Virus record (IMG/VR): IMGVR_UViG_3300032240_000564
Location: 1 to 26,319 of that record
Reading direction: 5' to 3' (one strand)
Length of the DNA: 26,319 nt
From: a virus
In this document: piece after piece, positions 20,930 to 26,319 of the stretch
How positions within the stretch are numbered: position 1 is the first letter of the stretch
Layout: every line of letters begins with the position of its first letter
Notes under the pieces: generated by a model
Databases searched by the model: none
What the model was told of the DNA's origin: nothing
Seen by the model: only the letters and a program-made list of their open reading frames with translations
Program-made: the position numbers and the translations under genes

Positions 20930-22126
20930 ATGTTATTAAGAAATATTTTTGAAACTTTAGCAAGAACTGGAGAAGGTAAAGCCGCAGTTGTTGGCTGGGG
21001 TCGCGGTATGGGACACAAGGGACACATGTTCTTGGCTAGTAGCGTAATTACACAGGCCAAAGAAACAAATGCAGATCCTTATTTTGTTGTTAGTCGTACT
21101 GTTGGCAAAGATGATCCAATTAATCCAGAAGAAAAACTAGCAATCTATAAAAAAGTATTTCCACAAAGCGGACATATTTTTCAAACTGCCACTGAAGAAA
21201 TGCCAGACTTAACTCGTGTATTAACACAGTTACAGGGCATGGGCTACACTGATGTTACAGTTGTAGTTGGTGCAGATCAAGTTAAGGCATTGGGATATGT
21301 TAAAAATTACAACGGAAAACCAGACAAATCCGGCAATATTCCGTTCAGTTTTAACACATTAAACGTCATAAGTCGTCAAGAAACTAACGATCCTAGCCGT
21401 GATCAAGAAGGGCCACGTGCTACACCTATGCGAGACGTATTAATGGACCCAACTAAAAGCGAACAACAAAAGTTTGCAGTTTGGCGTGATGCCATGAATG
21501 ATGAATTAAGTGACGACGAAGTTCGTGATTTAATGAATAAAGCACAGCAACGTATGCAGGCATTGGTTAAACCTAAGAAAGGTGTGGCGGAGGCTGGAAG
21601 TCCAGCACAGCAGGCCGCTATTGCTATTGCTAAAAAGAAAGCAAAAGGTGTTTCTGAAACTCCTATTGACGGGCCAAATGACAATCCTAAGATTTACGGG
21701 TGGCAAGGCGCTAATCCATCAGAATTAAAAACTCGTATCATGAGAGCCAGAGGACAAATAAAGGATTTATCACAACGAGCTGACACAGATAGTTTATTAG
21801 GTTGGGAAAGTATTGCCCGTCAGTTTCCTGAGCTGGCAATGAACATTGAACAAATACGTCATGCTATTGAAGAACTAGCTAAGAAACGTAAAAAGGGCGG
21901 CATTGGTTCTAGAGGTATTGATCCCAATATTGGCGAGGAAATGATGCCCACTAGCAATTTTACTGGAAGTAAAAAGAATAAACTAGGGTCTGCAGGACAA
22001 TTAAAAGCAACTGACGACCATGCTCGTGCAGGCGATTTAGTAGGCAGTGCTGAAAGTATTCGTGAAAATTGGGAACTAGAAAAAGCCAACGCATTATCTA
22101 AGTTAATTGAAAGACAATTAAAATGA
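20930..22126 (+). CDS. HxGH nucleotidyltransferase (NMN adenylyltransferase-like) with C-terminal extension
   Basis: 398 residues. Residues ~17-190 form a Rossmann-type nucleotidyltransferase: VVGWGRGMGHKGHMFLA (HKGH 29-32), the DPINPEEKLAIYKKVFP segment usual in phage members of this family, VVVGADQ, and ATPMRDVL in place of the C-terminal ISxTxxR element. NMN adenylyltransferase and glycerol-phosphate cytidylyltransferase are the nearest functions. The C-terminal ~200 residues are a separate, Lys-rich, helical region (KGVSETPIDGPNDNPKIYGW, LLGWESIARQFPELAMN) ending NALSKLIERQLK. It could make NAD+ or activate another phosphate compound. The N-terminus MLLRNIFETLA resembles its neighbours. 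Confidence 0.72.
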   Translation: MLLRNIFETLARTGEGKAAVVGWGRGMGHKGHMFLASSVITQAKETNADPYFVVSRTVGKDDPINPEEKLAIYKKVFPQSGHIFQTATEEMPDLTRVLTQLQGMGYTDVTVVVGADQVKALGYVKNYNGKPDKSGNIPFSFNTLNVISRQETNDPSRDQEGPRATPMRDVLMDPTKSEQQKFAVWRDAMNDELSDDEVRDLMNKAQQRMQALVKPKKGVAEAGSPAQQAAIAIAKKKAKGVSETPIDGPNDNPKIYGWQGANPSELKTRIMRARGQIKDLSQRADTDSLLGWESIARQFPELAMNIEQIRHAIEELAKKRKKGGIGSRGIDPNIGEEMMPTSNFTGSKKNKLGSAGQLKATDDHARAGDLVGSAESIRENWELEKANALSKLIERQLK

Positions 22127-22404
22127 AACAGTATTATATTACAAAAGAAAACATAAGCCAGAACAGCCCCGATGACTGTTTTCTAGCCCCAGAAGATCCT
22201 ATACATGAATTAAAAATAGCCAGCTACATGGGCGGATTAGGCAGTACCGTTAAATTAGCCGAATATCGAAACAAAGTAGCAGAAGCAAACAAACTAAATA
22301 CTGACAGCGCCGGAATGAGTGGGAACGACAAGGCTCAATACATGAAGGCAAATAATATACGACCAGGAACTCCTGCGTGGTTTGAATTATGGTACGGAAA
22401 ATAA
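22123..22404 (+). CDS. Small conserved phage protein, 93 aa
   Basis: ATG 22123 overlaps the previous stop (ATGA). MKQYYITKENISQNSPDDCF, LAPEDPIHELKIASYMGGLG and the C-terminal RPGTPAWFELWYGK form a pattern that I recognise from pelagimyophage-type genomes, where it is unannotated. It is soluble and partly helical, without enzymatic motifs. It sits between the nucleotidyltransferase and the mosaic protein. Confidence 0.72.
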   Translation: MKQYYITKENISQNSPDDCFLAPEDPIHELKIASYMGGLGSTVKLAEYRNKVAEANKLNTDSAGMSGNDKAQYMKANNIRPGTPAWFELWYGK

Positions 22405-22405
22405 T

Positions 22406-24010
22406 ATGAACAACGAATTTAAAACTAAAATTTATAAAGATGCAACCGTCTATGTATTAGAAAGTGCAACTGGCGGATCTACATCTGCTGGTGGAGCAAC
22501 ACTTAGCAAACCATTAGGAAAAGATCAAATTGTCATGCAGAGCAGAAATGGTCCTAAAGAAATTCCTGCTAGTAAGCCACGTAACTTTGTAGCCAAGAAC
22601 GCTAAAATGGGCGGTGCTGGTCAACACAAAGATAAAAAGAAAGCTGAAAAGCAAGGTGATGTAAAACATCGTAAACCATTTGCCGAGGGCGATTACAATC
22701 ACGGATTTGCAGATCCCAATGCTCCTAAATTAGGTGCAAGTGATCAATTCCGTAATCGTGAGCGTAATGCAGGTCTAGAGCACGAACAAAATAATATTCA
22801 AATTTACATTAACGGCAAGCCATGGAAAGTTATTCCTGGCAAGGGGTATGCTGATAGTCCAGAAGAGTGGAAATACTTAGACAACATGAAAACATGGGCC
22901 GCTAAAAAATCAGCAGCCACTGGTAAAAAATGGACAGTAAGTTTAACTGGAGCTCCACTTAGTGAAGACCATAGTGATATGGGCAAGGGTTGGGGACAAG
23001 GTAGTCAAGCCACTGCATATCCGTCTAGTGCATTATCTGGTGCAGGACACAATGACCGTACCATGGAAAATCCAGACTGGTATAATGATGAAGCCAACAG
23101 TATGACTACTGCTCAATTAAAGAGTCTAGTTAAGCATGCCTCCAAATTGCGTCATGCCGTTAAATCAATGGGTACTGACACATTAGAGCCATGGCAACAA
23201 GCTAAAGTTACCAAGGCCGCAGACTATTTAGATGCGGTGTTTAATGCCGTAGATGACGAACATGACATGGGCGAAGGAAACCATCCAGATGAAAAAGAAG
23301 ATAAAGCACTTATCCGTAAGATGGTCAAACAACAAGCATTGAAACAAGAACGTATGGCAGAAGGTGAACGCACTATGAGTCGTGCTGCCAAAGGTAACGA
23401 GAAATATGGCAAGGATGGTATGAAGGCCCTGGCCAAGGCAGGTCGCGAAGGTGCCAGTGAAAAGAAATTAGATGCTATTCGCGACAAACATAACCACTAT
23501 AACGAAGAGTGGAGTCAAAAGTATAAGAGCAGTATCAATTGCAGTCATCCAAAAGGTTTCAGTCAAAAGGCTCACTGTGCTGGTAAGAAAAAGCACGAAG
23601 AAAGTATGATGACCATGGAAGCAGTATGTCCAGATTGCGGTATGTGCCAAACACACGGAAACCTTAATGAGATTAAGAAAGGTGCTAAGGACTCAAACGG
23701 ATTTACTAAGTGCTGGCCAGGACATCACGCCGCTGGTACTAAGAAAGGTAAGAACGGTGGGCAAGTTCGTAACTGTGTACCCAATGAAGATATAGAAAAA
23801 GATGCTTACATGTCTGAGTTAAATGCTAAACTAGCAGAAAAGATTCCTGCCAATGCTCCAGTAGATCGTTGGATTAAAGATTTTGACAAAGCGTCAAAAA
23901 CTCCTAATGCTAAGGGCCATCACCAGTTTAAAAATAAAAGTAAAGACAAGGTCAGACAAATGGCCATAGCGGCATCGTACGGTGCTAAAAATCCTAAAAA
24001 GAAAAAATGA
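22406..24010 (+). CDS. Mosaic protein built of recurring marine-phage modules, 534 aa
   Basis: Start ATG 22406 follows the previous stop by one base. The chain is a string of short modules: ~102-186 (DQFRNRERNAG, IQIYINGKPWKVIPGKGYAD, WTVSLTGAPLSE); ~228-290 (QLKSLVKHASKLRHAVKSMG, LEPWQQAKVTKAADYLDAVF); ~321-365 (EKYGKDGMKALAKAGREG); ~371-397 (SSINCSHPKGFSQKAHCAGK); a C-rich VCPDCGMCQTHG (407-418); ~426-461 (FTKCWPGHHAAGTKKGKNGG, QVRNCVPNE); ~485-534 (PVDRWIKDFDKASKTP, RQMAIAASYGAKNPKK). Several recur in other marine phage proteins as I recall. It is strongly basic overall, so DNA contact inside the capsid or a prohead core role is plausible. Not an enzyme by any visible motif. Confidence 0.75.
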   Translation: MNNEFKTKIYKDATVYVLESATGGSTSAGGATLSKPLGKDQIVMQSRNGPKEIPASKPRNFVAKNAKMGGAGQHKDKKKAEKQGDVKHRKPFAEGDYNHGFADPNAPKLGASDQFRNRERNAGLEHEQNNIQIYINGKPWKVIPGKGYADSPEEWKYLDNMKTWAAKKSAATGKKWTVSLTGAPLSEDHSDMGKGWGQGSQATAYPSSALSGAGHNDRTMENPDWYNDEANSMTTAQLKSLVKHASKLRHAVKSMGTDTLEPWQQAKVTKAADYLDAVFNAVDDEHDMGEGNHPDEKEDKALIRKMVKQQALKQERMAEGERTMSRAAKGNEKYGKDGMKALAKAGREGASEKKLDAIRDKHNHYNEEWSQKYKSSINCSHPKGFSQKAHCAGKKKHEESMMTMEAVCPDCGMCQTHGNLNEIKKGAKDSNGFTKCWPGHHAAGTKKGKNGGQVRNCVPNEDIEKDAYMSELNAKLAEKIPANAPVDRWIKDFDKASKTPNAKGHHQFKNKSKDKVRQMAIAASYGAKNPKKKK

Positions 24011-24693
24011 AAATCTTAGAGTTTATTAAAAGTGATTATGAGATTCACAGTCGCGATAAACTAGACAAGATTTTAACCGAGTTATGTCAAGCCGTTATCA
24101 AAGGACAACAAGATGATCCTGTAAAATATGGGATGGTTGCGGCCTGTGTCTTAGACCCCCAAAACCGCAAAGTCTTGAGTGTTAATGAGGCGGCTCAGGA
24201 CGATACTAGAAAACACGCAGAACGTGTCGCCATTGAAGCATATACCAAAAAGTATGGCGAAGTGCCATCTGGTAGTATTATACTGACTACATTAAGTCCA
24301 TGCAATGAAGATGATACAGACATGGCTGATGAAAGATTTGGTGAAAGCTGTACTGATTTGATTAACAACAGCAACGTGAGAAAAGTATATTGCGGATACA
24401 TTGATCCTAGTCAAGAAGATGAACATAACAAATACACTTTAGAAGAAACTGGCAACAGTGATGTTAAAGATTTATGTAAAAAATTTGCTGATACATTTTT
24501 AAAAAAAGATGTTGATGAAAACTTTGCAGATGGTAAACACCCAGGACGCAAAGGACTTGCCAAACGCAGTGGAGTAAATACCAAAGCCAGTGTCAGCAGT
24601 CTACGCAAAACTGCTAAACACAGTTCAGGTGAAAAACAACGTATGGCACATTGGCTAGCCAATATGAAAGCTGGGAGAGCAAAGAAAAAATGA
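24007..24693 (+). CDS. Cytidine/nucleotide deaminase-like protein with basic tail
   Basis: 228 residues. It begins MKILEFIKSDYEI, close to the T4 capsid-targeting peptide. The deaminase core has HAE (70-72: zinc His and proton-shuttle Glu) and LSPC (96-99) with a second Cys in GESCTDLI (Cys115). The usual PCxxC spacing is replaced by PC-x15-C, so the zinc site has an insert containing DERFGESC. The C-terminal ~55 residues (GKHPGRKGLAKRSGVNTKAS, SLRKTAKHSSGEKQRMAHWL, ANMKAGRAKKK) form a separate Lys/Arg-rich module found on other marine phage proteins. Likely substrates are cytosine compounds, free or in nucleic acid; this is not decidable from sequence. Confidence 0.75.
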   Translation: MKILEFIKSDYEIHSRDKLDKILTELCQAVIKGQQDDPVKYGMVAACVLDPQNRKVLSVNEAAQDDTRKHAERVAIEAYTKKYGEVPSGSIILTTLSPCNEDDTDMADERFGESCTDLINNSNVRKVYCGYIDPSQEDEHNKYTLEETGNSDVKDLCKKFADTFLKKDVDENFADGKHPGRKGLAKRSGVNTKASVSSLRKTAKHSSGEKQRMAHWLANMKAGRAKKK

Positions 24694-24974
24694 GAGCGCA
24701 CGAATTTATTAACGAAGATTGGAACAAAGTTAACCATCACGACAAAACTGATGGACTAAGCCAAAAAGCTGTCAATGCTTATCGTCGTGAACACCCAGGT
24801 AGTAAATTAAAGACTGCCGTAACTACTAAACCCAGTAAGTTAAAAGCTGGCAGCAAAGATGCCAAACGCCGTAAATCATTCTGTGCTAGAATGTCAGGTA
24901 ATAAAGGCCCAATGAAAGACAAACACGGCAAACCTACACCCAAAGCAAAAGCGTTAAGTCGCTGGAATTGTTAA
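24690..24974 (+). CDS. Small basic protein with capsid-targeting-like N-terminus, 94 aa
   Basis: ATG 24690 overlaps the deaminase stop (ATGA). The first residues, MRAHEFINEDWNK, are the closest match here to the T4 internal-protein targeting peptide, with I-N-E fitting the gp21 protease consensus (I/L-x-E). The rest is a highly basic conserved module: GLSQKAVNAYRREHPGSKLK, SKDAKRRKSFCARMSGNKGP, ending ALSRWNC. Such modules are frequent in cyano- and pelagimyophages; one related family carries a DUF number (DUF6321, from memory). A DNA-binding internal capsid protein is the favoured inference. Its stop codon overlaps that of the convergent next gene. Confidence 0.75.
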   Translation: MRAHEFINEDWNKVNHHDKTDGLSQKAVNAYRREHPGSKLKTAVTTKPSKLKAGSKDAKRRKSFCARMSGNKGPMKDKHGKPTPKAKALSRWNC

Positions 24975-25735
24975 CGCCAAGGGTTATAACAATAAACTCG
25001 GCCAGTGCCGTTAAGTCCGCGTTGTCCACCTGGTGGAATATGTAATCGTGGAATTCCATCTTTGTTAGACCAATCCTGAGGCATTTCAAATATTGGGCTT
25101 ATTCCACCAAACTGTTTGTGGATCCAATCCATGTTAAACACTTCAGGTTCTAATTTATTTTCCCAAGCAAATCTTTCAATGCCGGCATTTTGCCAACGTA
25201 TCTGATTCCAAATAGCTTCATAATCATTTTCATAATAGTAATAGCTATCATACTCTAGTTGGAACCCGCCAGTGTGTTCCCACCATACATAACATTTATG
25301 ATCCACTTGATGATGTAATACTAACATGGCATCGGGCCATAGTTTGTGAATTTTATCTAAATGATAGGGCCAGTAATGACTTTTGTGTATGCGTATACTT
25401 TTGTCACCAGTCTTACCCATCCAAGGAGCACCTAGATCTGATACGACTTCAGGATGTTCTTCTTCGTTAAACACATGATCCAACATGTATTCAATTTCTT
25501 CTTTGCTGTAATCACCAAAGCCTAAGATCCATTCTCCAAATTCTGTACCAGGATCAAAAAATGCACCCATATGGTTAAAACTTTTTTCTGTATTACCAGA
25601 ACTGTGCAATCTATGTGGAACAATGTCAGTGTTGTTGATATTCTCTACACTGCCACGAATACATTTATCCACACGACCCCAGCCACTGCCAGGAGCGCCT
25701 GTTAAGAAGATTCTTTTTATAGGGGCTTTTTCCAT
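24971..25735 (-). CDS. P-loop/sulfotransferase-like protein
   Basis: About 254 residues from ATG 25735; TTG 25741 is an alternative but sits only four bases from the AAGGA site. It opens IKRIFLTGAPGSGWGRVDKC, a P-loop-like GAPGSGW where sulfotransferases bind the PAPS phosphosulfate; a GKT/GKS ending is missing. Further on, SIRIHKSHYWPYHLDKI and PDAMLVLHHQVDHKCYVWW fit the core of a sulfotransferase fold with the (I/V)R-x-HK element. The C-terminus is Gly/Pro/Tyr-rich. In marine phages such genes accompany methyltransferases in surface- or glycan-modification islands. The function is inferred. It overlaps the methyltransferase gene by 19 bases. Confidence 0.6.
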   Translation of the reverse strand: MEKAPIKRIFLTGAPGSGWGRVDKCIRGSVENINNTDIVPHRLHSSGNTEKSFNHMGAFFDPGTEFGEWILGFGDYSKEEIEYMLDHVFNEEEHPEVVSDLGAPWMGKTGDKSIRIHKSHYWPYHLDKIHKLWPDAMLVLHHQVDHKCYVWWEHTGGFQLEYDSYYYYENDYEAIWNQIRWQNAGIERFAWENKLEPEVFNMDWIHKQFGGISPIFEMPQDWSNKDGIPRLHIPPGGQRGLNGTGRVYCYNPWR

Positions 25736-26241
25736 GTCCAAATTATCCTTACGTGTTTAGTTACTGTGATGGGTTTAATGATTTCAAGATTGTATTTTTT
25801 AGTGAAGTTAAAAATATCAACCAATGTCCAAGGGTACGCAACTTCAGGAGTATTGTTTGGATTAATGCAAGGGTTGACTCGCATATAAATCCTACCACCA
25901 GGTTTGCACCACTTAACTATTCGATCAATCTGTGCTTCAATAGTTTCAAATGGATGAAAGTTGGTTGAACCTAATGCAACTACTACATCATAGCTTTCTT
26001 CAGGAGCATCGAAATCCATTGTATCAATTAGTATATCTGCCGCAGTATTGTATTTGTCAATGGCAGTAAGATTTTTAATCTTGCCTTTGAACAAATTATG
26101 ACCACAGCCCACATCTAATACAACGTCATTGTCTGCTATTTCTGAAGCAATAACATCATGTTCTTCTTTGCTGCCTAGTCCGGTACTCCAATTTTTTCTT
26201 CCAAAAAAATCAGTTAGGTATTGTTCTTTATCTATGTTCAT
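25717..26241 (-). CDS. Class I SAM-dependent methyltransferase
   Basis: 174 residues. Motif I is VVLDVGCGHNLFKGKI with the Gly-rich SAM loop; an acidic residue after the next strand (LTAIDKYN) would bind the ribose. Motif post-II (SYDVVVALGSTNFHPF) and the later strand CKPGGRIYMRVNP complete the small Rossmann methyltransferase core. The C-terminus (PITVTKHVRIIWTWKKP) is short. The substrate is unknown; the partner sulfotransferase-like gene suggests a small molecule or glycan rather than DNA, since no DNA-methylase DPPY/NPPF motif is seen. It is the promoter-proximal gene of a two-gene leftward unit. Confidence 0.82.
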   Translation of the reverse strand: MNIDKEQYLTDFFGRKNWSTGLGSKEEHDVIASEIADNDVVLDVGCGHNLFKGKIKNLTAIDKYNTAADILIDTMDFDAPEESYDVVVALGSTNFHPFETIEAQIDRIVKWCKPGGRIYMRVNPCINPNNTPEVAYPWTLVDIFNFTKKYNLEIIKPITVTKHVRIIWTWKKPL

Positions 26242-26280
26242 GATTGTATTTACAACAGTAAATCTTTGATAAGTAACTTT

Positions 26281-26319
26281 ATGAAACAGCTTTTAATATT
26301 TGCAGGGCCGCAGGGTTCA
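26281..26319 (+). CDS. 5' end of a P-loop protein gene, cut by window edge
   Basis: ATG 26281 opens MKQLLIFAGPQGS, the first strand and P-loop of a nucleotide- or PAPS-binding protein; 13 codons are visible. It is divergent from the methyltransferase gene with a 39-base gap. The start resembles that of the 24971 protein, so another sulfotransferase- or kinase-like member of the same island is likely. Only the N-terminus can be judged. Confidence 0.55.
   Translation, partial: MKQLLIFAGPQGS

Noticed and set aside
26247-26254. Minus-strand TGTAAATA before the methyltransferase gene
   Set aside because: Same near-octamer as before phoH but only five bases from the ATG; the expected transcript start would fall at or within the coding region.
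1-26319. tRNA, CRISPR array, IS element or integrase
   Set aside because: Gaps between genes are at most about 140 bases, and none contains a cloverleaf-like sequence, spaced direct repeats or transposase-like reading frames.

Overview
The window is a gene-dense, AT-rich piece of a tailed-phage genome. It looks like a T4-type myovirus of the marine or freshwater group that includes the cyano- and pelagimyophages. The evidence is a T4 gp44-type clamp loader, PhoH, a GroES-like co-chaperonin, peptide deformylase, a 2OG-Fe(II) oxygenase, tail-fibre and decoration-type proteins, a T4 late-promoter octamer (TATAAATA), and long strings of small genes joined by ATGA or TAATG overlaps. A lipoprotein o-spanin means the host is Gram-negative. 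The host cannot be named from the sequence. No integrase, IS element, tRNA or CRISPR array is visible, and no gene-free stretch exceeds about 140 bases.

Layout. 1-2413: the 3' part of a tail-fibre-like gene, two small unknown genes, and a short protein carrying the GRGS element of bacterial DNA polymerase III alpha. 2424-5235: an operon of small conserved phage genes with a GroES-like co-chaperonin, a tandem paralogous pair and a cytidylyltransferase; one 55-codon gene lies at 5068-5235. 5232-6155: clamp-loader ATPase gp44, followed by a bidirectional terminator and the convergent phoH gene (minus strand). 7093-13826: a late-promoter-led block with the lysis functions (two-TM i-spanin, o-spanin lipoprotein, GH19 endolysin, holin-like protein) mixed with a 2OG oxygenase, a second lipoprotein, a DUF4337-type membrane protein and small unknown proteins.

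13834-17540: a protein-quality cluster of a DnaJ-like co-chaperone, peptide deformylase and a full-length ClpA/ClpC-type unfoldase. It begins with a perfect sigma70 promoter (TTGACA-17-TATAAT) overlapped by a palindrome. With the GroES-like gene, the phage carries factors for nascent-chain processing, folding and unfolding. 17500-18569: an unknown protein and a decoration-like virion protein.

18591-24974: a second late-type block. It encodes a pol-beta-like nucleotidyltransferase, a protein with a ligase-like KxDG lysine motif, an HxGH adenylyl/cytidylyltransferase, a deaminase, a mosaic 534-residue protein and a small basic protein. Several begin with a short peptide like the T4 capsid-targeting sequence (M-K/R-x-x-E-F/L-I/L-x-E). 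The working hypothesis is that this is a set of internal capsid proteins, including enzymes, delivered with the DNA. 24971-26241 (minus strand): a P-loop/sulfotransferase-like protein and a SAM methyltransferase. At 26281 another P-loop gene starts and runs off the window.
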